DNA from: Allokutzneria sp. NRRL B-24872
GTDB lineage: Bacteria; Actinomycetota; Actinomycetes; Mycobacteriales; Pseudonocardiaceae
Assembly: GCF_002155965.1 (NCBI RefSeq)
Contig: NZ_MUMH01000136.1
Span: 1-58,791, forward strand
Direction of reading: 5' to 3'
Length of the DNA stretch: 58,791 nucleotides
Below are positions 35,701 to 42,453 of this stretch, one piece after another; position 1 is the first letter of the stretch, and every line of letters starts with the position of its first letter. The position numbers were made by a program, and so were the translations under genes. A model generated the notes under the pieces. It saw only the letters and a list, made by a program, of their open reading frames with translations, searched no databases and was not told the origin of the DNA.

Positions 35701-38700
35701 CCTCGATCGCCGCGGTCGGCCCGGAGATCACCAGCTGCTCGGGTGAGTTGTGGTTGGCCGCGACGACCTCGTCGGCCAGCCCGGCCTCGCGCAGAACCTC
35801 GGTGACGCGCTCGATCCCGCCCTTCACCGCGGCCATCGCGCCGGGGTCGTCCCCGGTGGCGCCGAGGATCGAGTCCGCGCGCGCCTCGCTCAGCCGCAGC
35901 AGCGTCGCGGAGTCCAGGGAACCCGCAGCCGCCAACGCGATCAGCTCGCCGTAGCTGTGCCCGGCGACCATGTCGGGGCGCACGTCCAAGCGGCTCAGCA
36001 GCTCGTGCACGGCCAGCCCGGCGATGCCCAGCGCGGGCTGGGCGACGCGGGTGTCGCGCAGCCGCGCGTCCTGGTCCTTGGCGCTCTGCTCGTCGAAGGC
36101 GGTGGGCGGGAAGATCGTCGAGGCCCACTTGCGGCCCTCGTGCAGCAGGTGGTGCACCTCGGGGAAGGCCACGAACAGGTCGGCCAGCATGCCCGGCTTC
36201 TGGCTGCCCTGACCGGGGAAGAGGAACGCGACCTTGCCGCCGACCTCGGGGGAGACCGAAGCCAGGTGCACGCCGCGCGGCGTCTCACCAGCGAGCGCGG
36301 AGCGCAGCAGCTGCGCCAGCTCGTCCAGATCCGTTGCCACGACCGCGATCTGCACGGCCTCGGAACGCGCGTCGGAGCGGCGCGCCACGGTGCGGGCGAT
36401 GTCCCGCAGCCGCCACGGCCGACCGCTGGAGTCGTTGCTGCGCAACAGTTCCAGAGTCTGCTCGACGTGCTTGCCCGCGGTCTTGAGGTCCGCGCCGCGG
36501 AAGGTGAACAGCTCGGCGGGCCACTCGTCGCCGACGTGGCGCGGGGCCGGACCGCCGTCGTAGCCGCGCAGCACCACGTGGAAGTTGGTGCCGCCGAAGC
36601 CGAAGGCGCTCACACCGGCGACGCGCTCGGCGGGCTCCTCGGCCCACGGCAGCGCGGCCGAGGTGAAGGTGAACGGGCTGCTGTCCGGCTGCCACGCGGC
36701 GTTCGGCTCCGACACGTGCAGCGTCGGCGGCTTGATGCCGGTGTGCAGTGCGAGCGCGGCCTTGATCAGACCGGCCAGGCCCGCCGCGCACTTGGTGTGC
36801 CCGATCTGCGACTTCACCGAGCCGACCGTGCAGCTGCCGGGCTGGGCGCCGTGCTCGGCGAACATCTTGGTCAGCGTGCCCAGCTCGGTGCGGTCGCCGA
36901 CGACGGTGCCGGTGCCGTGCGCCTCGACCAGGCCGACCTCGGCGGGAGAGATCCGCGCGTTGGCGTAGGCCCGCTCCAAGGCGTTGCGCTGGCCCTCCGG
37001 GCGCGGGGCGGTGAGGCCGAGCGACTTGCCGTCACTGGCCGCGCCGACGCCCTTGATCACGCCGTAGACCCGGTCGCCGTCGCGCTCGGCGTCCTCAAGG
37101 CGCTTCAGCGCGACGCACGCGACGCCCTCGCCGAGCGCGATGCCGTCCGCGCTGCCGTCGAAGGTGCGGCACTGCCCGGTGGGCGAGAGCGCGTGCACCG
37201 AGGAGAACAGCAGGTAGTCGTTGATGCCGTTGTGCAGGTCCGCGCCGCCGCAGAGCATCATGTCGGCCGCGCCGCTGACCAGCTCCTTGCACGCCACGTC
37301 CAGCGCCGCCAGCGAGGACGCGCACGCCGCGTCGACGGTGTAGTTGGCGCCGCCCAGGTCGAGGCGGTTGGCGATGCGGCCGGAGATGACGTTGGCCAGC
37401 ATGCCGGGGAAGGAGTCCTCGGTCAGCTTCGGCAGCTGCTCGTCCAGCGCCGCCGGGAGCTCGCCGATGTAGCCCGGCAGCACCGCGCGCAGCGAGGACG
37501 CGTTCGACAGGTCGGAGCCCGCCTCAGCGCCGAACACCACGCCGACGCGCGAGCGGTCGAAGGCCCGGCCCGTGGCGTAGCCCGCGTCGACCAGCGAGCG
37601 CTGCGCGGCCTCGAGGGCGAGCAGCTGCACGGGCTCGATCGCGGCCAGCGATGCCGGGGGGATGCCGTAGCTCAGCGGGTCGAAGGGGATCTCCGGCAGG
37701 AAGCCGCCCCACTTCGACGGGGTCTTCTCGCCCGCGCTGCGACCGGTCGCCTCGGGCGAGTAGTAGGTCTCGTGGTCCCAGCGGCTGCCCGGCACCTCGG
37801 TCACCGCGTCCCGGCCGCCGACCACGTTGGCCCAGTAGGTCGGCAGGTCGGCCGCGCCGGGGAACATGCACGCCATGCCGACGATCGCCACGTCCACCGG
37901 CGGCGGCGCGGGCACCTCGGCCTTCTCCCGCCCGCTGAGCGCGGCCAGCTCGTCCAGGCGCGCGGTCAGGTGCTCGGCGGCGCCGGTGCTGACCGAGGCG
38001 TGCAGGTCGGCGACGGTGGTGACGGAGGAGCGCAGCACCGCGACCTGACCGGCCATGAACATGCCGTCCGCGAGCTGCCCCGCCTCGGCGACATCGACGA
38101 GCTTGTCGCCGTCGCGGGTCACGCCCTTGCTGGCGATGCGCAGACGGCCGACGTTGAGCTGCTCCAGCTTCTCCCACGCCTCACGGTCCGGAACGCCGCT
38201 GGTGCGCAGCTCCTCCTTGATCGCCAGGAACTCCTCGGCGAACGGCGAGGTGACGCAGCGGGTCGCGTGGCCGGGCGCGGTCTCCAGCAGCTCGGTGCGC
38301 TCGGCGGCGATCACCTGGCGCTGGAACGCGGGTTGAACGGCGCCTGCGGCCACGGCCTCCTCGGTGAAGAGGTAGGCGGTGCCCATCAGCACGCCGACGG
38401 CCACGCCGCGCTCGGTCAGCGGGGCGGCCATGGCGGTGACCATCGCGGCGGAGCGCGCGTCGTGCACACCGCCAGCAAAGAGGACCTGGATGCCCTGACC
38501 ATCCTTAGTGGACAGATACTCCAGCAGCACGGAGATCTGGGCTTCCCACAACGGGAAACTGGAGCGCGGGCCGACATGGCCGCCGCACTCGGAGCCCTCG
38601 AAGATGAACCGGCGCGCGCCCGCGTCCAGGAACTGCTTGAGCAGCCCGGGCGAGGGCACGTGCAGCAGCGCGGCGATCCCGTTGTCCTCCAACGCGTTCG

Positions 38701-39886
38701 CCTGCGCGGGGCGACCGCCCGCGATGATCGCGCACGCGGGCTTGATCTCCTGGATGACCTCCAGCTGCCCGGCGCGCACGTCCTCCGGCGCGAACCCGAG
38801 CACGCCGACGCCCCACGGGCGCTCGCCCAGCAGGTCGCGGGTCTGCTCCAGCAGTGCGCGGGTCTGGCTCTTGCCCGCCAGCGCCAGCGCGAGGAACGGC
38901 ATCGCGCCACCCTCGGCGACGGCCTTGGCGAAGGCGGCCTGGTCGCTGACCCGGGTCATCGGGCCCTGCGCGATCGGCAGCTCCACGCCGAGCGAGGCGG
39001 CCAGCGGCGCGCCGGGGCGCAGCGCGTCGGCACCGGAGTGCGAGCGCAGCGACTCCAGCAGCTCCTCGCGCAGCCCGCGCACGCACGCCGCGGCCGAGCC
39101 GAAGCGGTCGGCGAACTGCTTGGCGAGGAAACCGTCCTGGCCGATCGGCAGCAGCTGCTCGCGCAGGTCCTTCGCGCCGAGCCGGGCCAGCACGTCGACC
39201 TCGGTCAGATCAGTGGTGGACGGGGCGCCGGGGCCGCGCCGCAGGAGCACGCGGTGCCCGCCGACGAGCACGGTCTCCGAGCCGTCCATGGTGCTCAGCG
39301 CGGCGGTGACCTCCTCGGCGAGGTCGGACTCGGCGAGCAGGGCCAGCTGGCTGTCCAGGACCACACCGGCGGCGCCGCCGACGACAGCCGCCGTCGCGGT
39401 GCGCGGGCCGATGCCGCCGTTGACCCACACCGGCACGTCGAACTCGGCGACGAGCTTCTGGAGCAGGACGAAGGAGCTCAGCTCACCGACCCGCCCACCG
39501 GCCTCGTGGCCGCGGGCGATCAGTCCGTGCGCGCCCGCCGCGACGGCCGCGCGGGCCTGCTCCGGCGAGGTGACCTCGACCAGGACGCGGGGACCGGCCT
39601 CGGCGACGCTCCAGGTGGAGCCCTCGGCGAGGACCACGGTGTCGACGCGGTCGGCGGGGAGGTCCTGCGGGCGCAGGGCGCAGCCGGGGGCCACGCGGAC
39701 GCCGAAGGTGCCTTGCGCCCAGCGGGCCGTCAGGTCGAGCGCGTGCCTCGCGTGCCTGTCACCGCGCCCGAGGTCCAGGACCCCGAGCGCACCCGCGCGG
39801 CAGAGCGCGGCGACAAGGCGGGCGTTCGGCTCACCGAAGGGGGTCACCCCGATGATCAGCTCGCGCCTCACCGTTTCCGCGGCCAT
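32765..39886 (-). CDS. PfaA/PfaD-like synthase: NMO-NMO/ER-KS-AT-ACP-ACP-KR
   Basis: This 2373-residue iterative synthase starts at ATG 39886 with GGAGG ahead of it. Two nitronate-monooxygenase/PfaD-like flavin domains occupy about 5-215 (VPVWVNGGIG) and 250-560 (GPMTRVSD, ECGGHVG), presumably the enoyl reductase. KS is at about 664-1085: Cys855 in DAACASS, EAHGTGT and GHTKCAAG. AT is at about 1215-1530: PGQGSQ and Ser1310 in GHSYGE. Two almost identical ACPs have Ser about 1713 and 1812 in LSIDSIKRTEI. The KR is at about 1900-2373 with GGARGIT, AAGVIEDK and DYSSAND. There is no DH; this is supplied by the next subunit. Domain order matches PUFA/secondary-lipid synthases with PfaD fused at the front. 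The product cannot be predicted beyond a long, at least partly reduced chain. Confidence 0.93.
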   Translation of the reverse strand: MAAETVRRELIIGVTPFGEPNARLVAALCRAGALGVLDLGRGDRHARHALDLTARWAQGTFGVRVAPGCALRPQDLPADRVDTVVLAEGSTWSVAEAGPRVLVEVTSPEQARAAVAAGAHGLIARGHEAGGRVGELSSFVLLQKLVAEFDVPVWVNGGIGPRTATAAVVGGAAGVVLDSQLALLAESDLAEEVTAALSTMDGSETVLVGGHRVLLRRGPGAPSTTDLTEVDVLARLGAKDLREQLLPIGQDGFLAKQFADRFGSAAACVRGLREELLESLRSHSGADALRPGAPLAASLGVELPIAQGPMTRVSDQAAFAKAVAEGGAMPFLALALAGKSQTRALLEQTRDLLGERPWGVGVLGFAPEDVRAGQLEVIQEIKPACAIIAGGRPAQANALEDNGIAALLHVPSPGLLKQFLDAGARRFIFEGSECGGHVGPRSSFPLWEAQISVLLEYLSTKDGQGIQVLFAGGVHDARSAAMVTAMAAPLTERGVAVGVLMGTAYLFTEEAVAAGAVQPAFQRQVIAAERTELLETAPGHATRCVTSPFAEEFLAIKEELRTSGVPDREAWEKLEQLNVGRLRIASKGVTRDGDKLVDVAEAGQLADGMFMAGQVAVLRSSVTTVADLHASVSTGAAEHLTARLDELAALSGREKAEVPAPPPVDVAIVGMACMFPGAADLPTYWANVVGGRDAVTEVPGSRWDHETYYSPEATGRSAGEKTPSKWGGFLPEIPFDPLSYGIPPASLAAIEPVQLLALEAAQRSLVDAGYATGRAFDRSRVGVVFGAEAGSDLSNASSLRAVLPGYIGELPAALDEQLPKLTEDSFPGMLANVISGRIANRLDLGGANYTVDAACASSLAALDVACKELVSGAADMMLCGGADLHNGINDYLLFSSVHALSPTGQCRTFDGSADGIALGEGVACVALKRLEDAERDGDRVYGVIKGVGAASDGKSLGLTAPRPEGQRNALERAYANARISPAEVGLVEAHGTGTVVGDRTELGTLTKMFAEHGAQPGSCTVGSVKSQIGHTKCAAGLAGLIKAALALHTGIKPPTLHVSEPNAAWQPDSSPFTFTSAALPWAEEPAERVAGVSAFGFGGTNFHVVLRGYDGGPAPRHVGDEWPAELFTFRGADLKTAGKHVEQTLELLRSNDSSGRPWRLRDIARTVARRSDARSEAVQIAVVATDLDELAQLLRSALAGETPRGVHLASVSPEVGGKVAFLFPGQGSQKPGMLADLFVAFPEVHHLLHEGRKWASTIFPPTAFDEQSAKDQDARLRDTRVAQPALGIAGLAVHELLSRLDVRPDMVAGHSYGELIALAAAGSLDSATLLRLSEARADSILGATGDDPGAMAAVKGGIERVTEVLREAGLADEVVAANHNSPEQLVISGPTAAIEAAVVALKAAKLGPKKLNVACAFHSPLVSGATETFGAVLADADVRAPELPVYANRTAAVYTEDVRAELAAQVGAPVRFVEQIEAMYADGARIFVEAGPGKVLSNLVKAILGDRPHLTVGCEGRPGHGLAGLLTAAATLAVSGVGVRTGWLFAGRDAKDLTNAKPPKRAGWTIDGHVVRTATGDFLPNGLAPARRVEITTMTTPGGSPQPGTNRDAMVNQFLQASREMVQAQRDVLLTYLGSAPEVQYSIPAVAAPLAPVQQHYAAPAPAPAVVEAAPVPAPSTVDVLGTVLEIISERTGYPLDMIEPDLDLEADLSIDSIKRTEIAGELASRIGAADTQLADEQLEELAKARTAQAISDWLSSKVGTTAPAPVVAAAPVQSTVDILGTVLEIISERTGYPLDMIEPDLDLEADLSIDSIKRTEIAGELASRIGAADTQLADEQLEELAKARTAQAIADWLGGHTGSAAPATAAAAAKVEEPMNPGIAPKRLVMAPTALTAISLDGAGKALGGKKFLLFGTGAVGAEVAALLSGLGATVSTSDTPRPLANTDGDVDGVLHLDGWDEADEPVLPETFPSFKSALTSGLSWLVSVSPTGGGTSVPELTHGRAAGLRGFFRTVQREYPDTVARLIEVDHTAEAAVVAKLVLAELLSTEDAPVVLATPDSRHGLVMTELPLTLGSTGAGPAGDGAAEAQAIGLDRDSVVLLIGGARGITAQFAATVASASGCRIELVGRTAAATEDEDPKTAAATDKTALRKALIELGHRSPAEIEKLSKKILAQREVSATVEQLRGLGSQVRYHSLDVRDHDALRQLVKEIHTEHGRIDGVVYAAGVIEDKLLAEKDVESFHRVFTTKVGGARALLGALEELPTGPGFVTLFGSIAAVLGNRGQSDYSSANDALEAIGAGWASRTGNRAVTVHWGPWAPSAQHGGMVTVELQQEYARRGISLIDPEEGTMSLLRELAFGAPDLRAVVYTASGW
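34325..34870. repeat. Near-identical tandem ACP-coding DNA repeats
   Basis: The two ACP modules are nearly identical at DNA level over about 230 bp each, with the same run of bases around the serine codons (34436-34520 and 34735-34818). Only the alanine/proline linkers differ. This indicates recent duplication or ongoing gene conversion, as in multi-ACP PUFA synthases. Confidence 0.9.
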
Positions 39887-39965
39887 TGAGCCTCCGTCGA
39901 TCAACACAACCTGGCAGAACGGCTGGACATGCGAGGTCCAACCCGAATGGCTGAATCGAAGCGGG

Positions 39966-39995
39966 AAGCTATCTGGGAAAAACGAATTGGTGCAA
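39966..39995 (-). promoter_or_regulatory. Candidate promoter of the lipid-synthase operon
   Basis: On the minus strand a -35-like TTGCAC (39995-39990) and a -10-like TAGCTT (39971-39966) are 18 bp apart. This would place the transcript start about 70 bp upstream of ATG 39886. The periodic box array begins 15 bp upstream of the -35. Confidence 0.5.
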
Positions 39996-40010
39996 CGGGC
40001 AGGACAGCAT

Positions 40011-40060
40011 CTTGAGGTCGTCTCAAGCTTGATTTGAGCGATCCTCAAGCGGGACTCAAG
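40011..40060. promoter_or_regulatory. Five regulator half-sites at 11-bp period
   Basis: CTTGAG (40011), CTCAAG (40022), TTTGAG (40033), CTCAAG (40044) and CTCAAG (40055) begin exactly 11 bp apart. All belong to one hexamer or its reverse complement, with one mismatch in the third. Being one helical turn apart, they face the same side of DNA directly upstream of the operon promoter. This is typical of cooperative activators such as SARP or OmpR-type proteins. Confidence 0.75.
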
Positions 40061-40644
40061 TGGTGCGGTCCCGGCTGGCGGCGGCTGTTGTCCCTAACTT
40101 CGGCCGATCCCGAACCACCCTGATTCCCTCAACCGGGGGTTTTCACACCGGCAAGCGTGGACGAGTCCTCCGGAAGCCGTCCGCGCTCCGCTCGTTGGTC
40201 GCTCCGAGACGCCCGGGGCGTTAGCGGCGGCCCACGAACGAGACGTGACCGTGACCACTCTCAAGCCCTCGCGCTCACGCTAGGTGATCATCAGGGTGTG
40301 GCATCGCCGGATCGCGTTCACTCGGGAGAGGTGCGCTGTTATTTGGCGTAACCGCGAATTCATCGAGGTCACGAGCCGGTTACGCAGCATTTATCGAGTC
40401 GTTCGATCCGCAATTCCCCGAGTTTCCATCAGGTACTCCGCATTGCGCCCAACGCTATTACCACACGACTTTGGGCACCGCATCCGGACACTGTCGGCGA
40501 CGACGGCCGCGCGCCCCAGCGGGAACGCCGGAGCGCGCCTAGCGTGGTGGCAAGCGCTTGGCGGCGCGCTTGCGGGAAGCTGGAAGGTGGAGGCGGGACC
40601 AGGGACAACGCCCAGGGACAAGGCACTGACGAGGAGGCTCGCGG

Positions 40645-42060
40645 ATGGCGGCAGGACCGGCCGGACAGGTCGATGTCGTGGTGATCGGGATGGGTCCCGG
40701 CGGGGAGCACGTGGCGAGCGGGCTGGCCGAGGCCGGGCTGAGCGTCGTCGGTGTCGACCGGCGCCTCGTCGGCGGCGAGTGCCCGTACTACGGCTGCGTG
40801 CCGACGAAGATGATGGTCCGCGCGGCCGGCCTGCTGGCCGAGGCCGGGCGCGTACCCGAACTCGCAGGTGAGAGCACTGTGCGCGGTGACTGGTCGCTCG
40901 TGGCCAAACGCGTGCGCGAGCAGGCGACCGACGACTGGGACGACGAGGTGGCGGTCCGCCGCTTCACCGACACCGGTGGCACCTTCCTGCGCGGGGAGGC
41001 CACCCTGACCGGCGCGGACGCCGAAGACCCGCTTGCGGGGTCGAGCGTAGGCACAGTGCTGGTCACCGGCTCGGACGGCACCGAGCACCGGTTGTCCGCC
41101 CGCAAGGGCATCGTGATCAACACGGGCACCGAGCCCGCCGTCCCGCCGATCCCCGGCCTCGCGGACACGCCGTACTGGACCAACCGCGACGCGGTCCAGC
41201 TCACCGAGCTGCCCCGATCGCTGGCGATCCTCGGCGGCGGCGCCATCGGCGTGGAGTTCGCGCAGGTCTTCGCGCGCTTCGGTGTCGAGGTCACGGTGAT
41301 CGAGGCCCAGCCCAGGCTGCTCGCCCTTGAGGAGCCGGAGGCGGGCGAGCTGCTCGCGAAGGTCCTTGAGGCCGAGGGGCTGACCGTCCGCGTCGGCGCC
41401 AGGGCCACCGGGGTCTCGCACGACGGGACGACCTTCACCGTCGACCTGGGCGGCGGCACCGTGACGGCCGAGAAGCTGCTCGTCGCCACCGGCAGGCGCA
41501 CCGAGCTGGCCAAGCTCGGCGTCGGCGCGATCGGCGTCGACGAGAAGGCGCGGCTGCTGGAGGTCGACGAGCGGTTGCGTGTCACCGAGGGCGTCTGGGC
41601 GGTCGGTGACATCACCGGCAAGGGCGCCTTCACGCACACCTCGATGTACCAGGCGGACATCGTGATCGCCGACGTGCTCGGCCGCGACGGACCGCCGGCC
41701 GACTACCGCGCGATGCCCAGGGTGACCTTCACCGAGCCCGAGGTCGGCGCGGTCGGCCTGACCGAGGCGCAGGCCCGCGAGCGGGGCCTCTCCGTGCGCA
41801 CGGGCAGCACCGACCTGGCCTCCTCGTCACGGGGCTGGATTCACGCCGTGGGCAACGAGGGCCTGATCAAGCTCGTCGAGGACGCCGATCGCGGAGTCCT
41901 CGTCGGCGCCACCGCCGTGGGCCCCGCCGGTGGCGAGATCCTCGGCGCGCTCGCCGTCGCCGTGCACGGCGAGGTCCCGGTCTCCCGGCTGACCTCGATG
42001 ATCTACGCCTACCCGACCTTCCACCGCGCGATCTCCTCCGCGCTCGCCGACCTCTCCTGA
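40645..42060 (+). CDS. FAD-dependent disulfide-reductase-family oxidoreductase
   Basis: The 471-residue flavoprotein is related to mercuric reductase and dihydrolipoamide dehydrogenase. FAD binds at VVIGMGPGGEHVA, the redox pair is C-PYYG-C in GGECPYYGCVPTK, the NAD(P) site is ILGGGAIGVE, and the second FAD motif is GVWAVGDIT. The C-terminal HPTxxE active-site signature of true thiol reductases is replaced by YPTFHRA, so the substrate is probably not lipoamide or glutathione. It is divergent from the lipid operon and convergent to the RiPP-type genes; membership in either is unproven. Confidence 0.88.
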   Translation: MAAGPAGQVDVVVIGMGPGGEHVASGLAEAGLSVVGVDRRLVGGECPYYGCVPTKMMVRAAGLLAEAGRVPELAGESTVRGDWSLVAKRVREQATDDWDDEVAVRRFTDTGGTFLRGEATLTGADAEDPLAGSSVGTVLVTGSDGTEHRLSARKGIVINTGTEPAVPPIPGLADTPYWTNRDAVQLTELPRSLAILGGGAIGVEFAQVFARFGVEVTVIEAQPRLLALEEPEAGELLAKVLEAEGLTVRVGARATGVSHDGTTFTVDLGGGTVTAEKLLVATGRRTELAKLGVGAIGVDEKARLLEVDERLRVTEGVWAVGDITGKGAFTHTSMYQADIVIADVLGRDGPPADYRAMPRVTFTEPEVGAVGLTEAQARERGLSVRTGSTDLASSSRGWIHAVGNEGLIKLVEDADRGVLVGATAVGPAGGEILGALAVAVHGEVPVSRLTSMIYAYPTFHRAISSALADLS

Positions 42061-42079
42061 ACGGGACCAGGACACGGGC

Positions 42080-42111
42080 GCGGGGGCCCGGCGTTGTCGC
42101 CGAGCCCCCGC
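42080..42111. terminator. Bidirectional hairpin terminator
   Basis: GCGGGGGC (42080-42087) pairs with GCCCCCGC (42104-42111), extended inward by GGCG/CGCC around a TTGT loop. It lies between the convergent flavoprotein gene and the small peptide gene. Confidence 0.8.
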
Positions 42112-42187
42112 GCACCCCCCGAGGCCGTCACCGCTTCCGGCTCCCCGTGGGCGAATCCCCTCCGCCCGCCCCCGAGCCGGGTGCTGA

Positions 42188-42418
42188 TCAGGCCTTGGCG
42201 GTCTCGTCGGCCTCCGGGGCCGGCGCGCCGTCGCCGAACTCGGCGACGAACTCCGCGTCGATGTCCTCCGGCTCCGGGTCGCCGATGAACAGCGTTCCGG
42301 AGGTGTAGGGGCGGACGACGCCGGGATCGCCGGGGCCTCCGGGGTCGGTCGTGGTCTCGGGCTCGGGCTCGGTCTCCGGCAGTTCCTGCAGGCGGTCGAT
42401 GTCGGTGTTCGGTTCCAT
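42188..42418 (-). CDS. Cys-free candidate RiPP precursor peptide
   Basis: A 76-residue, very acidic peptide with a good ribosome site (AAGGAG) and ATG 42418, 35 bp after the lanthipeptide-type synthetase gene in the same direction. Residues about 7-13 (IDRLQEL) resemble the LxLQ-type helix that class III synthetases recognise in leaders. A Pro/Glu/Gly-rich middle and a segment PYTSGTLFIGDPEPED follow. It contains no cysteine, so it cannot form lanthionine or labionin; only Ser/Thr phosphorylation or dehydration would be possible (TSGT is the obvious cluster). It might instead be an unrelated acidic protein, but position and leader motif favour a substrate. Confidence 0.65.
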   Translation of the reverse strand: MEPNTDIDRLQELPETEPEPETTTDPGGPGDPGVVRPYTSGTLFIGDPEPEDIDAEFVAEFGDGAPAPEADETAKA

Positions 42419-42453
42419 GGGGTTCTCCTTCCGCGAGGTTCGTGACAGGTGCC

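Larger units (their letters stand above)
39887..40644. other. 758-bp divergent intergenic region
   Basis: Non-coding spacer between the lipid operon (leftward) and the flavoprotein gene (rightward). It holds a likely promoter and an 11-bp-periodic box array on the operon side, and a 9-bp inverted repeat, GCGTAACCG (40346-40354) / CGGTTACGC (40377-40385), on the flavoprotein side. Bases about 40280-40460 are markedly more AT-rich than the genes. No further gene was seen. Confidence 0.7.

Noticed and set aside
28334-39886. Naming EPA, DHA or another defined fatty acid as product
   Set aside because: Chain length and unsaturation of iterative synthases cannot be read from domain order.
35750-39889. 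Plus-strand open frame of about 1380 codons
   Set aside because: Antisense to the first synthase subunit, whose domains and motifs are unambiguous; composition is shadow-like.
39887-40048. Upstream extension of the first synthase subunit to an ATG at 40048
   Set aside because: The extension would overlap the promoter and box array and lacks homology, and ATG 39886 has a strong ribosome site.
42188-42418. Assigning a specific ring topology or product name to the peptide
   Set aside because: There is no cysteine and no close known relative; the chemistry cannot be derived from sequence.
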